From the NCBI GenBank assembly GCA_947561585.1, contig CANNZV010000335.1:124001-188000 (forward strand): 64,000 nt of DNA. Reading direction: 5' to 3'. Position numbers and translations under genes: made by a program. Source of the stretch: Caprella mutica (Eukaryota > Arthropoda > Malacostraca > Amphipoda > Caprellidae). Under the pieces are notes generated by a model. It was not told the DNA's origin. It saw only the letters and a list, made by a program, of their open reading frames with translations, and did no database searches. Below, piece by piece: positions 22,970 through 35,005 of the stretch. How positions within the stretch are numbered: the first letter of the stretch is position 1; every line of letters begins with the position of its first letter.

Positions 22970-23739
22970 TCATTATTGTGGAGTAGCTAATGATAAATTT
23001 ATAAGTGTTGTATTATTTATCTTTGAAAATATACCATATGGATATTTTTATGGATGTGTAAAACAAGAATGTGAACTATTTATCATTATAAGTACCAAAT
23101 AGACATTGAGACCCCCCCCCCCCCTCCTCTCCTCCCGGTGTGTAAAGTGTAACTTTTGTAATCTGCCAGTAAGAGTCTCCTATCTCGTCTCTCAGAGACA
23201 CATGGGTTAAGTTTACACCTTCATTGTCTCGTCAAACTACTGGCAACTTCTAAAATGACTTATAAAACCTAGACAAGGAAGAACTGACTTAGATGAGGCA
23301 TGTCTACTTCGTGTATGTACGTTCTATGTGTCCTTAATACATTGATGTTGTGTATCTACGATTTGAGTTTTTGTACTTGTAATGTTAATCCAAATTTTAG
23401 TAGTTACAGTATGTACTTAAAGTAATAGTTAAATTATTGAAAGTAAGTCAAATACTGGCACCAATTACCCTAGACTTATTTTCATTGGTTTGCAATAGTC
23501 TCAATTAAATTTCATAATAAATTCATTTTATATTTCATTACCTTTAAAGATTTTTGTTACTTTTTTATTAAGCTCGGCAATATTTTGATAAAATTTCAAA
23601 ATAAGTTCTTCAAGTTATACTAGATATACATAGTTCCAATAATTTGTTTCAATATTTACATTGAATTTACCACTCTTTGTATTTTCGAATCCAGATTCCA
23701 ATCACTCCATTACGTCATAGTTTCTTAAAACACAATATT
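22970..23739. other. Unique sequence with C tract and one isolated module
   Basis: No gene seen. A C tract lies near 23111-23124. One copy of GTAAGTCAAATACTGGCACC plus AATTACCCTAGACTT at about 23440-23475 resembles the unit of the array at 46515. Confidence 0.5.
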
Positions 23740-23930
23740 GTAGGTACCTTCATACTGCTCATATATCCTGTAGGTACCTTCATACTGCTCATATATCCTG
23801 TAGGTACCTTCATACTGCTCATATATCCTGTAGGTACCTTCATACTGCTCATATATCCTGTAGGTACCTTCATGCTGCTCATATATCCTGTAGGTACCTC
23901 TACACCTCTCACATATCCTGCAGGTTCCTG
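23740..23930. repeat. 30-bp minisatellite, about 6 copies
   Basis: The unit is TGTAGGTACCTTCATACTGC plus TCATATATCC. It contains the palindrome AGGTACCT. The rightmost copies are diverged. Confidence 0.93.
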
Positions 23931-24196
23931 TACAGGTTTTATTTCCCTTGTTATTATTTCTCGCGGTCTAATATTGGTCTTTTGCTGCCAATATTATTCC
24001 GCTAACATTTCTCTTTACTCTCTTGATGTGCTTTGTTGCTGCCACAGCTCTGGCTAGATTTAACATCACATAATATTTAGTCGTGTAAATATTTACTCGA
24101 ATAGTTGCTAACTCATTCGACATCACTGTTATCGAGGACAATTTTTTCAAAATAATATGAATACAAATTTATAGCAAGAAAATATTCTAGCCCGTT

Positions 24197-24279
24197 ATTT
24201 TGTATCCATGATACCTTCAAGTAGTTTCTTATATGATCGAAAATGTGTAACTGTCCAATAACTCAGTAAATCACCCTAT
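24197..24279. mobile_element. Family A MITE, right half with single motif
   Basis: GTATCCATGATAC at 24202-24214 is followed by CTTATATGATCGAAAATGTG, AACTGTCCAATAACTCAG and CACCCTA. The left arm and the second motif are gone. Confidence 0.75.
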
Positions 24280-24506
24280 CCGATTCCTCCATGTGATATT
24301 TTTATAAAGATCTAAATCTTTGTCTCGCTGTAGCTACTGTTTGAATAATGAATTGGCTGGTGTGGCTTTTTGTTTCTGTGTTTTACGACTTAGATACTCT
24401 CATGTCCTAGCATCAATAGTCATGCAAATCCTAATGGATTTATTTCTTCTAATTTCTCAATAACGAGGTGGGACAAATGTGTACCTAAAGAGTTCAGTGT
24501 GAAGAG

Positions 24507-24660
24507 CAGGGTTGTGACAATATGCTTTAGATCATGAAAATATTATAGACGGAGATAATTAAAGAGTATTGAGTGGTTCTACACCAGCGGTATATAGTAT
24601 TCAATACCATTTCGTCATAGATCTCAAGATTTATGATTTTAAAAGCATATAGTCACAACA
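24507..24660. mobile_element. Family D TIR element, copy 1
   Basis: It starts CAGGGTTGTGACAATATGCT and ends GCATATAGTCACAAC, imperfect inverted repeats. Internal landmarks GAGTGGTTCTACACCAGCGG and ATTCAATACCATTTCGTC are shared with copies at 53225 and 55139. The CAGGG start suggests a hAT-type MITE. No clear target duplication is seen at this copy. Confidence 0.75.
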
Positions 24661-25264
24661 TAATATTGAGTGTGTATTATTGGTGTCATTTTCATTTGGA
24701 GTCACTTGAACTGTGTTCTTCATTCTAACTAGTAGCTACAGTACCTGTTATTGAATATAAATTATATTCGAATGCAAGAATGTATTATGGATAAACATAT
24801 TCTGATTGAACAGAAAATTGTCTCTCAAAAGCCAATTTTTTTTAATAATTAGTGTCAATATTATTGTAGTGCGTGGCCCCGTGGTCATGATACTTCTACA
24901 CATGATTTGTGTCTCCTTTTAATATGTATTTCTTAATAAAAGTGTGACACACGGACAGACGCGGCTCTCATTATAATGTAGATTATTACTCTCCAATCTA
25001 TACCACCATCAGTTTCAATGTTCCACTATTTATTTATCTAACTCCCACTTCATTGAAGAGTCAATCAATGGGACTCACATTTATTAACAGTCACAGATAT
25101 CATGGAGCTGGAGATCATTAGATACGGTAATGGTGTCCCCCGGGGTACTTCAGATGGACTCGATAAATCACTCTAACTGACAGACAAACACCCCCCCCCC
25201 CCCTCTAACTCCCATCAATAGAGCTGCGATAGATGGCTTTCTACCAAATAACTTTAAGAGTATT
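24661..25264. other. Unique sequence, no gene seen
   Basis: Non-repetitive, with a C tract near 25190-25203. No exon or RNA gene recognised. Confidence 0.5.
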
Positions 25265-25750
25265 TAACTCAATATACTGCAATGTATCCATAGTCTCATC
25301 TAATTCGTAGCAGGGATACGTAGCATTTGCCTCTTTCCAAATATTCTACTTTCATGTATCCATGATGCGTTGTCTCATCTAATTCGTATCAGTGATATGT
25401 TGCTTATGCCTCCTACTAAATAATTCACTGTCATGTATCCATGATGCATGATGTTATCTAATTTGTATCTGGGCTACGTAGTGTGTTCCTGATCAAATGA
25501 TTTACTGCCATGTATTCATGGGACATTATCTCATCCAATTCGTAGCAGGGATACGTAGGTAGTGTATTTCTTATCAAATAATTTACTGTCATGTATCCAT
25601 GATGCATAATGACATCTAATTCGTATCAGGGATACGTAAGTAGTTAGTGCCTACCAAATAGACACATCATAATATTTAACTCTATCTACTGCCGTGCATC
25701 CCTGCTACATTATCTCATTTAATTCGTATCAGGGCTACGTAGTGTGTGCC
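25265..25750. repeat. Degenerate repeat of about 90-110 bp with GTATCAGGGATACG
   Basis: About five diverged units alternate TCATCTAATTCGTATCAGGG plus ATACGTAG with TTTACTGTCATGTATCCATG plus ATGCAT. Exact GTATCAGGGATAC occurs in some units, and GTAGCAGGGATACG and GTATCCATGATGC in others. This looks like an old array with both motif copies decaying. Confidence 0.8.
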
Positions 25751-26114
25751 TCTCTTTTTGCGAGTGTTTTGCTCATTCTGGCACGACAGTAATCTCTTTT
25801 TGATATCTCTGTAAGCGATTCCTTGGGCTATCCTGACTGGAGTGAAAAAGGATTCTCCTGAGACTTATGCAGACTAGCAGCTTAGGATTATTTTCCTCCT
25901 TTCTTGTGTCCTGGGGCTTATTCGTCTTGCTCCTTTTTAATGGGCTTCTTTCTTTACGCGCTATGTAGGGAATAGAAAATGAATATTTACCTTAGTGGAA
26001 GTAGTCATATAATAAATAACTGTAATATATAACTGTTATGTATGACTGTGTAGGGAGAAATATGAATTCCAAGTACTAAGTCATTCATATTTCCTAAGAT
26101 TTTCCTATTGCTTC
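25751..26114. other. Unique sequence, no gene seen
   Basis: Non-repetitive; no exon, RNA gene or known element recognised. Confidence 0.5.
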
Positions 26115-26221
26115 TAAGCTAAGTTTCGAGCTATCAACGATTCCACGATTTAGATTATGTTAGAAAAAATTCTTACATGATCGAAAATGTGGAACAGTCC
26201 GTTAACTGGTAACTTACCCTA
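26115..26221. mobile_element. Family A MITE, short copy without core
   Basis: Left end TAAGCTAAGTTTCGAGCTAT is diverged. Right end TGATCGAAAATGTGGAACAG, TCCGTTAACTGGTAACTTAC and CCTA is well kept. About 107 bp. Confidence 0.75.
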
Positions 26222-26393
26222 CCGAAAGTCCCGTACAAGTGTTGTCTAATTTTCTGTGCTAATTAGGGGCTCTTCTTGCTCTGGCCCGTTAACGCACTTT
26301 ACTCTCCTCTGAAGAAACAAGAGCAGAACTTCTCTGTGAAATTCTGAAGAGGGCACTTCAACAGAGTGCTTGCCTGCTAGTCTCTTGTTAAAT

Positions 26394-27190
26394 AGGTCTG
26401 TTGTCACATGATGGGGTCTGTTGTCACATGATGGATCTAGATGATTGGTCTGTTGTCACATGATGGATCTAGATGATTGGTCTGTTGTCTCATGATGGGT
26501 CTGTTGTCACATGATGGGTCTAGATGATGGGTCTGTTGTCACATGATGGGTCTGTTGTCACATGATGGGTCTGTTGTCACATGATGGATCTAGATGATTG
26601 GTCTGTTGTCACATGATGGGTCTGTTGTCACATGATGGGTCTAGATGATGGGTCTAGATGATGGGTCTGTTGTCACATGATGGGTCTAAATGATGGGTCT
26701 GTTGTCTCATGATGGGTCTGTTGTCACATGATGGGTCTAGATGATGGGTCTGTTGTCACATGATGGGTCTAAATGATGGGTCTGTTGTCACATGATGGGT
26801 CTAAATGATGGGTCTGTTGTCTCATGATGGGTCTGTTGTCACATGATGGGTCTGTTGTCACATGATGGGTCTAAATGATGGGTCTGTTGTCTCATGATGG
26901 GTCTGTTGTCACATGATGGGTCTAAATGATGGGTCTGTTGTCACATGATGGGTCTAAATGATGGGTCTGTTGTCTCATGATGGGTCTGTTGTCTCATGAT
27001 GGGTCTGTTGTCACATGATGGGTCTAGATGATGGGTCTGTTGTCACATGATGGGTCTGTTGTCACATGATGGGTCTGTTGTCACATGATGGGTCTAGATG
27101 ATGGGTCTGTTGTCACATGATGGATCTGTTGTCACATGATGGGTCTGTTGTCACATGATGGGTCTGTTGTCACATGATGGGTCTGATGTC
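26394..27190. repeat. 19-bp plus 13-bp composite minisatellite
   Basis: GGGTCTGTTGTCACATGAT (19 bp) and the shorter GGGTCTAGATGAT or GGGTCTAAATGAT (13 bp) alternate irregularly over about 800 bp. The short unit looks like an internal deletion of the long one. Confidence 0.95.
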
Positions 27191-27692
27191 TAACACTGTT
27201 TCTGTTCATTTTCTTCTCCTTTTAAAGTGTTTATAAGATGGGTACATTTCTAATCAAAACAGTAAAAAAATGTTCATAATTACCATTAACCACCTTGATA
27301 TATATTTAGTACTTTGTAAATGGTTGGAAATTTTAAAACTATATTTTGATTGTTCATATTATCTATAGACCCATGCATATTTTCAATGCGATAATTTATT
27401 TGCAGCCTATATTAAATAACTTACCTTTACTGTCTTCAGTACTTATCTATTCTCTATCGCCCTGCCTTCCATTCACTATCTTTATCTTCACATCTCTAAT
27501 TACTGCGAACATACAGTTCATTAATAGGTAATCCACCTCTGTCTATAACTGATAGCCAACTGCATGCCAACTCATTTAACCTCTGGCAGCCAGCCTCTTT
27601 GATCTGCTAGCTCATCCTGATTAAAATGAACTATTTTAACCCTGACGCTACCGGCAATACCTCTCAGTACCAGATAAGTCGAGGTAAAATGG
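27191..27692. other. Unique sequence, no gene seen
   Basis: Non-repetitive AT-rich sequence. The short open frame at 27346-27531 has no recognised motif. Confidence 0.5.
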
Positions 27693-27952
27693 TGGAGGTG
27701 AGTTCTGAATTATCGAACAGTTCCATATTTTCGGACAAAAAGAAAGGATGTAGTTTAACATTGTAACTCGTTACTTTAATTGGTATCCTCGATACCTGCG
27801 GGTGTAATAGATACTAATTGAAATAATGAGTTAAGATTTAATACATACAGGTATCATGGCTACCAATTAATATAATGAGTAAAAATGTTGTTACATAATT
27901 TATCTTGTATGTACGAATATATGAAGCCGTTCGATAACTAGGAACCTACCCT
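27693..27952. mobile_element. Family A MITE, long copy with duplicated core
   Basis: About 260 bp. Left end GGAGGTGAGTTCTGAATTAT, right end CCGTTCGATAACTAGGAACC plus TACCCT. The core region is enlarged: GTATCCTCGATAC near 27783 plus a second block ACAGGTATCATGGCTACCAA near 27847, separated by about 50 bp. Confidence 0.75.
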
Positions 27953-28157
27953 GTTAGATATTTCGGGCTCACTTTGATGAATTCAATCGACAGCTCTTAA
28001 GGTTATTTTTATATCTCAGTTGAATGGGTGGAGTATTACATTGAGTCGCAGTCTATAGATATTAAAATTACGGTAAAGGAAGTTACGAGAATTACATACA
28101 CTGTCTCTAATACTTTTAGTGGACTAAATATGTCTATATTTAACGTAATACACTATC

Positions 28158-28658
28158 GCCCCCAGGGGCTCTATCCTGAAGCTGTCTGTGGTGAATGGAA
28201 GAGAAGGGGGGTGGCGTCCCTTGGGCCCGAACTGTTGTAATTTGGATTATGGATCGTCTTTTTTCATTTTTACCATGTTTATCATTGTTTTAACGCTACT
28301 TGCAGTTATAGAGGATAGCGCTAGGGTTATGCTCTTCAACTACGAGGTCTTAGATTTTTGTATTAGGTAGACTCGTAGGCTTCATTTACTATCACCTCTT
28401 CATTTTCCTCTTCCATCCGTGAGTGCAGCCACCGGTGCTTGTGTCCCGTTTCGTCACATTCCTTGGTAAGTGACTGTATTCACGGAGTAGCTTTTCTGCA
28501 TCCATGAGCATTGTCACCGTTGGTGTTAAGTGACTTTGTTCATGGAGCCACTTTCCTCTCTGACTGCTTCTTCCAGTCCCTTGTATTTAATTTCCTTTTG
28601 ACGTCAGCGATATGGCCTTTGGTTCCGAAGCAGACGTTAAACCCCCTAATAAATTAAT
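28158..28658 (+). mobile_element. Family B SINE-like retroposon, copy 2
   Basis: About 500 bp and nearly identical to 22451-22958 across its whole length. It ends TTAAACCCCCTAATAAATTA. A 13-bp direct repeat TAATACACTATCG lies at 28146-28158 and 28659-28671, a clear target-site duplication. The different tail sequence and the different duplication show this is an independent insertion. High similarity of the two copies implies recent activity. Confidence 0.87.
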
Positions 28659-28671
28659 TAATACACTATCG

Positions 28672-29102
28672 AAAGATGTGGATTATATTAATGCAACTTC
28701 ATTGAAAGGAAGAATAGTACAAAGTAGGATTCCAAATCAAGCCCATATAAGATCCTTCTGAAAACATTTTCAGTTTCGATATCAATCGCCATTAGAATAC
28801 ATATTCCTTTAGATGTGTTCTTTATTAGTTCCTAACTTCCAAAGACTAATCGTGACTGCCCATGTGTCAGACATAAGAACAATTAGGCAGAGAATAACGG
28901 ATGGATAGTTTCTAATGCCAGCACATTAAGCAGATCCCTCCTCTCTTCAATTCAGCCTGTCCATCTGCTGATTTTGCTTCTGTAATTAAGAGTCTGATCT
29001 CAGGAGGCAGTCTTGAAAGGAAGACTTTTTGCAGACTTGATTAGTGGACTTAATCAATCAGCTGAGAGTATGCTTTGAAAATAGCCTACGAGAGCTCAAT
29101 TT
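28672..29102. other. Unique sequence, no gene seen
   Basis: Non-repetitive; nothing recognised. Confidence 0.5.
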
Positions 29103-29360
29103 CTGATGCTAGCGACAGGTGTGAGAGGTGTAAGAGAGGTGTGTGATGAGAGGTTTTAGAGGTGTAATGACAGGTGTGAGAGCTGTAAGAGAGGTGTGTA
29201 ATGGGAGGTTTTAGAGGTGTAATGATACGTATAAGAGAGATACAAGTGAGAGGTGTAAGAGAGAGGTACAAGTGAGAGGTGTAAGAGAGATGTACAAGTG
29301 AAAGGTGTAAGAGAGAAGTGTAAGACAGAGGTACAAGTGAGAGGTGTAAGAAAGGTGTGA
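29103..29360. repeat. Degenerate purine-rich repeat (GAGGTGTAAGAGAG)
   Basis: Irregular copies of GAGGTGTAAGAGAGGTGTAC plus AAGT and GGTTTTAGAGGTGTAATGA. Low complexity, no coding sense. Confidence 0.8.
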
Positions 29361-29763
29361 CGAAATGCTGTTCATTATCATTTTATCACCGATACCAAAT
29401 TACCTATTCAAATTTTTACTTTAATTACCTAGCTATTCAGATCAAAGAAAAGTCATCGAAAAAATCAAGGCATTTAGTCAATTATTTGCAGCGTCCATAA
29501 CCTCCTTTAAATTTAAATACCTTACAATTTTTTCTCAGCCTCTATAATGGTTATTAAAAATAGAAAATGGGATTCTATTTTGTAATGTGATGAATTGATG
29601 GCGGTAATAAGATTATACCCCGTGGCAAGGTATAAAGGCCAGCAAGCGGTGCCGAAAATTTCAAATTACTTTCATTTCACGATTCGGAGATTTTGATTTA
29701 TTAGGACAAAGAAGAAAGGGAGCGTCCACCCCTTCCTGATTTGGGGGAGAAGGGGGGAATTGC
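29361..29763. other. Unique sequence, no gene seen
   Basis: Non-repetitive, with a G-rich patch at about 29740-29757 before the next array. Confidence 0.5.
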
Positions 29764-30300
29764 CTCCTACAGTGTCTACAGGCCTCATCATCTACAGTGT
29801 CTACAGGCCTCATCATCTACAGTGTCTACAGGCCTCATCATCTACAGTGTCTACAGGCCTCATCATCTTCAGTGTCTACAGGCCTCATCATCTACAGTGT
29901 CTACAGGCCTCATCATCTACAGTGTCTACAGGCCTCATCATCTTCAGTGTCTACAGGCCTCATCATCTTCAGTGTCTACAGGCCTCATCATCTATAGTGT
30001 CTACAGGCCTCATCATCTACAGTGTCTACAGGCCTCATCATCTACAGTGTCTACAGGCCTCATCATCTACAGTGTCTACAGGCCTCATCATCTACAGTGT
30101 CTACAGGCCTCATCATCTACAGTGTCTACAGGCCTCATCATCTACAGTGTCTACAGGCCTCATCATCTACAGTGTCTACAGGCCTCATCATCTACAGTGT
30201 CTACAGGCCTCATCATCTACAGTGTCTACAGGCCTCATCATCTACAGTGTCTGCAGGCCTCATCATCTACAGTGTCTACAGGCCTCGTCATCTACAGTGT
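29764..30300. repeat. 25-bp minisatellite, about 21 copies
   Basis: The unit is CAGGCCTCATCATCTACAGT plus GTCTA. The TCTTCAG variant is confined to the left third. Stop-free in three frames, hence several false reading frames. Contains the palindrome AGGCCT. Confidence 0.95.
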
Positions 30301-30901
30301 CCCATCACTTATTACATTTCTTTTTCATCAATCTCTAGTTTTACACATCATTATATCTCTCTCTTCCCTTTGGTATCATAGATACAGCACGTACAACTGT
30401 ACCATGGATACCTCATTCGTTTCTCTGCTAAAACTTTTAGGCGAAATATAAAATAAAATATTCGGGAGAAATTCCATCTTAGTTTTTACCTTTTGTCGAT
30501 ATCTCCATTTGCTAATATTGGCTGTCACTCTTTTTGAACCATTCTTTAGATTTGATTGGTGGCAGGGTACTAAAGAATGGTTCATGGTGGCTTCAACAAT
30601 GTATGGAATAGACCCATTCACATTGTCTTGAATGAAATAGTTGTAGCTCGAAATGGTGGTATTTAGTTGTCATCCTTTGATTCACGGGCCCAATCAGTGT
30701 AAGCATGCTAGCCGCAGCCGCGTCTCTATCGCTGCAATTGGCAGGTCTGTATCGTATGATATCGCGTGCTTTGTGAGCGAGAGACATTCATTCTCATTGT
30801 GGCTGCAGACAAGCTAATGAATGTTACTCTGGCCTCTGATAAATCATTTTGCGGTCTGTAGTCTTATCTTCAGTTTGAGACGACCAATTTGGAGTGATGC
30901 C
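30301..30901. other. Unique sequence with a perfect hairpin
   Basis: GTATCATAGATAC occurs once near 30372. GAACCATTCTTTAG (30536-30549) and CTAAAGAATGGTTC (30570-30583) form 14-bp perfect arms around a 20-base loop. No exon recognised. Confidence 0.6.
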
Positions 30902-31528
30902 TTGTGGTGATGTGTGTGCACCATAGTGATGTGTGTGCACCATAGTGATGTGTGTGCACCATTGTGATGTGTGTGCACCATAGTGATGAGTGTGCACCAT
31001 AGTGATGTGTGTGCACCATAGTGATGTGTGTGCACCATTGTGATGTGTGTGCACCATTGTGATGAGTGTGCACCATAGTGATGAGTGTGCACCATAGTGA
31101 TGTATGTGCACCATAGTGATGAGTGTGCACCATAGTGATGTGTGTGCACCATAGTGATGAGTGTGCACCATAGTGATGTGTGTGCACCATAGTGATGTGT
31201 GTGCACCATAGTGATGTGTGTGCACCATAGTGATGAGTGTGCACCATTGTGATGTGTGTGCACCATAGTGATGTGTGTGCACCATAGTGATGTGTGTGCA
31301 CCATAGTGATGTGTGTGCACCATAGTGATGTGTGTGCACCATAGTGATGTGTGTGCACCATAGTGATGTGTGTGCACCATATAGTGATGTGTGTGCACCA
31401 TATAGTGATGTGTGTGCACCATATAGTGATGTGTGTGCACCATAGTGATGAGTTTGCACCATAGTGATGTGTGTGCACCATTGTGATGTGTGTGCACCAT
31501 AGTGATGAGTGTGCACCATAGTGATGGG
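30902..31528. repeat. 19-bp minisatellite, about 33 copies
   Basis: The unit is TAGTGATGTGTGTGCACCA, with AGTGAG and TTGTGA variants. Three consecutive units near 31378-31435 carry an extra TA. Contains the palindrome GTGCAC. Stop-free in all minus-strand frames. Confidence 0.95.
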
Positions 31529-31649
31529 TGATGACTGATGAGTATTATGATTGTTATGCGCTTAAAGTGATGTTCTATTAATATGTTTTATTTGATATGA
31601 TTTTAACATTTTTTTCTATTTTCCCTTTCTTCAATGTACATTACAGATG

Positions 31650-31990
31650 ACTAGTTCCCTTCGCAGGATGCGGAAAGGTTATATTATTGACGTCATTTAT
31701 TTATCTATTTATCATCTTGTTATTCGCTTAACTGAAAAAGTGTTCAACCAAATTGCCTGAAATTTGGTGAAGTGATTGGTCCATGTCTAGTGGACCTGCT
31801 GGTAAAATTTGGGGAGTGACCTGGTCAAAGGTCAAGGTCATGGTCATTTATAACTCAAAAAGTATTGAACCATGTTGCATGAAACTTGGTGGGACGATTG
31901 GTCACTATCCAGTCACCAGTTTATTAGATTTTGGTAGCAAACGGATGAGCGGCGGCGAAGGTTTGCGCTCTACAGAGTGCACGTAACCTA
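31650..31990. mobile_element. Family C dispersed element, most complete copy
   Basis: It starts near ACTAGTTCCCTTCGCAGGAT and ends near GCGCTCTACAGAGTGCACGT plus AACCTAGTT. CTAGTT/CTAG at the ends suggests short terminal inverted repeats. Internal blocks AAATTGCCTGAAATTTGGTG, GGTCAAAGGTCAAGGTCATG and ATTTATAACTCAAAAAGTAT are shared with 14185 and 43765. Non-coding. The family resembles a type of element I associate with marine invertebrate genomes, but I cannot name it. Confidence 0.72.
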
Positions 31991-32032
31991 GTTATCACAG
32001 TACCAATGACTTCTAAATGTAATACTATGCAT

Positions 32033-32725
32033 ACTAACCAGTGACACACACCAACCAGTGACACACACCAACCAGTGACACACACCAACCAGTGACACAC
32101 ACCAACCAGTGACACACACCAACCAGTGACACACACACTAACCAGTGACACACACCAACCAGTGACACACACCAACCAGTGACACACACCAACCAGTGAC
32201 ACACACCAACCAGTGACACACACCAACCAGTGACACACACACTAACCAGTAACACACACCAACCAGTGACACACACCAACCAGTGACACACACCAACCAG
32301 TGACACACACCAACCAGTGACACACACCAACCAGTGACACACACCAACCAGTGACACACACCAACCAGTGACACACACCAACCAGTGACACACACCAACC
32401 AGTGACACACACCAATCAGTGACACACACCAACCAGTGACACACACCAATCAGTGACACACACCAATCAGTGACACACACCAACCAGTGACACACACCAA
32501 TCAGTGACACACACCAACCAGTGACACACAGCAACCAGTGACACACACCAACCAGTGACACACACCAACCAGTGACACACACCAACCAGTGACACTCACC
32601 AACCAGTGACACTCACCAACCAGTGACACTCACCAACCAGTGACACTCACCAACCAGTGACACACACCAACCAGTGACACACACCAACCAGTGACACACA
32701 CCAACCAGTGACACTCACCAACCAA
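32033..32725. repeat. 17-bp minisatellite, about 41 copies
   Basis: The unit is ACACACCAACCAGTGAC. CAATCAG variants cluster near 32410-32510 and ACTCACC variants near 32590-32725. Two ACACACACTAACC length variants lie about 105 bp apart. Confidence 0.95.
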
Positions 32726-32804
32726 TAAAAGTAACTCCTGGTGTCCTTCGTGCCATCCACTTTAAATAAACTAAAAAACAACAACAAGCTTACCTGACCA
32801 ACTG

Positions 32805-33080
32805 TGTGAGTGGAGAGATGGAGAAGTTTAGAGAGAAGTGGAGAGATGGAGAAGTGTAGAGAGAATAAGTGTAGAGAGAATAAGTGGAGAGAGAAGAAGT
32901 GGAGAGATGGAGAAGTTTAGAGAGAAGAAGTGGAGAGAGAAGAAGTGGAGAGATGGAGAAGTGTAGAAAGAATAAGTGGAGAGAGAAGAAGTGGAGAGAT
33001 GGAGAATTGGTGAGATGAGAAGTGTAGAGAGAAGAAGTGGAGAGATGGAGAATTGGTGAGATGAGAAATGGAGAGAGTGG
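32805..33080. repeat. Purine-rich degenerate repeat
   Basis: Irregular copies of GTGGAGAGATGGAGAAGTGT plus AGAGAGAA. Almost pure purine on the plus strand over about 270 bp, so triplex-capable. No coding sense. Confidence 0.85.
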
Positions 33081-33329
33081 ATAGGTATATGTACATACAT
33101 ATACTATCACATTGACTTCACTCCTTTTACTAAATTTCCCCCTTAATTTGCTGTCATATTTACGTCATTAAGGACTTAATTGCTGGGGAGAGAATAAAGG
33201 ACTTCAGTTCCTTTAATCCGCCCCTTAATCCTTTATTGGAATATAAATTCGCTGCTGATTATAAATCTGTATTATCGAGAGGAGGAATAGATTATGTGAA
33301 ATGTTTGTCAGTTTTGATATGAGTGAACC

Positions 33330-33465
33330 TTTCAGTGAAGTGAAAGGGAAGAGGGAAAGTGAAGGGGAAGAGGGAAGGGGAAGAGGAATAGGGAAGGGGA
33401 AGAGGAATAGGGAAGGGGAAGAGGGAAAGTGAAAATGAGGGGAAAACGGGAAGTGAATTGGAAAG
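33330..33465. repeat. GA-rich repeat
   Basis: Repeats of GGGAAGGGGAAGAGGAATA and GGGAAAGTGAA. Purine-only tract. Confidence 0.85.
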
Positions 33466-33480
33466 ATGAACATTTATTAA

Positions 33481-33542
33481 ATATAATTTTTTTTTTATGA
33501 TCGAAAATGTGGAATTTTCCGATAATTCAGATATTACCCTAT
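33481..33542. mobile_element. Family A MITE, right end fragment
   Basis: TTATGATCGAAAATGTGGAA plus TTTTCCGATAATTCAGATAT and TACCCTA. Only the right arm remains. Confidence 0.7.
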
Positions 33543-33949
33543 TTAATGATATGTTGTCGCAGTGAAGACATTCACAGTTTTCTGTATATCTCTGTTACTA
33601 ACTAAAATAATTATGACTCTAAACCTCTTCTTTTCTACCTATAAATATGATGTGTAATAGTGCTGTTAGTACACATTATTCTTCAATTGTTATACCAATA
33701 ATGAAAAAATGATATCATTCCACACAAATTATATTGCGTAATTACATTATACATATCATCACCTCCAATGAATAATGTATCGAGTTACCTTTCATATCCT
33801 CACATATCCACTTCAATATCTAACGATAAAACCCTTTGCTGTTATTTCTATATTATCTATATCTTATATCTCTAAGATCTACTCACTCCCACGTCTTTAA
33901 CCCCCAACCCCCCTCATCAAGAGTGACATACGACAGACAGGAGGGCACC
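33543..33949. other. Unique sequence, no gene seen
   Basis: AT-rich, non-repetitive; nothing recognised. Confidence 0.5.
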
Positions 33950-34035
33950 ACTCACCCCCCCCCCCCCCTCATCAGGGGGTGCCACCTCCCCCCCCCCCTC
34001 ATCAGGGGGTGCCACCTCCCCCCCCCCTCTCTACA
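33950..34035. repeat. C-rich repeat, about 3 copies
   Basis: CCCCCCCCTCATCAGGGGGT plus GCCACCTCC, with variable C tracts. CCCC..GGGG can fold back. i-motif/G-quadruplex-prone. Confidence 0.85.
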
Positions 34036-34159
34036 GATTAATTAGTGCGTGAAAGCAGAGGGTTTACATCCACTGATAATTACTCTCCTAATTACCAATC
34101 TCAACAAAATGCCTCTAGCGACTTTTACCTCTGATTGCCACGATGGAGCGGCAGCCTTG

Positions 34160-34735
34160 ATACGATGTTGTTGATATTGTTAGCCGTGATACGCTGTAGG
34201 TATTGTTAGCCATAATACGCTGATGGTATTGGTAGCCTCGATATGATGTTGGTATTGGTAGCCTTGATACGATGTTGCTATTGTTAGCCGTGATACGCTG
34301 TAGGTATTGTTAGCCTTAATACGCTGATGGTATTGGTAGCCTCGATATGATGTTGGTATTGGTAGCCTTGATACGATGTTGCTATTGTTAGCCGTGATAC
34401 GATGTTGCTAATGTTAGCCGTGATACGCTGTAGGTATTGTTAGCCATAATACGCTGATGGTATTGGTAGCCTCGATATGATGTTGGTATTGGTAGCCTTG
34501 ATACGATGTTGCTATTGTTAGCCGTGATACGCTGTTAGTGTTGGTAGCCTTGATACGCTGTTGGTATTGGTAGCCTTGATACACTGTTGGTATTGGTAGC
34601 CTTGATACGCTGTTGCTATTGGTAGCCTTGATGCGCTCTTGGTATTGGTAGCTGTGATATGTTGTTATCAGTATCCATAATACGTTGTCGCTAGCTGTGA
34701 TGCGTTGTGGAATAGATCGGTAGCCGTGATACGCT
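34160..34735. repeat. 25-26 bp array of GTAGCC-NTGATAC, about 22 copies
   Basis: The unit is GTAGCCTTGATACGCTGTTG plus GTATTG. The core GTAGCCTTGATAC and GTAGCCGTGATAC differs from GTATC-N3-GATAC at one or two arm bases. A composite unit of about 100 bp (CGCTGTAGG, CGCTGATGG, TATGATGTTGG, CGATGTTGC) repeats two to three times on the left. Confidence 0.92.
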
Positions 34736-35005
34736 GAGTCAGCTTTTTTTTCTATTTTTAGCCTCTGCAGCGGAAAATGTTTGTTTTCTACAGGTAAAAT
34801 AATTCTGTTTATTTCTTTGGTACTTCGAGGTATAATTTGGTGGGAAATGAACTCCTTTAGGTGTAATAGATATTGATCTTAACAAACTGAATATGTTGTA
34901 ATTAAAGGCTATTATGTTAATAAATTGAACTTCAATTGACTTACTTTCGTTATTTAAACTATAAAGTATTTTCTCTACCTTGCTATTTACTGTGGTTAGG
35001 TGGAC

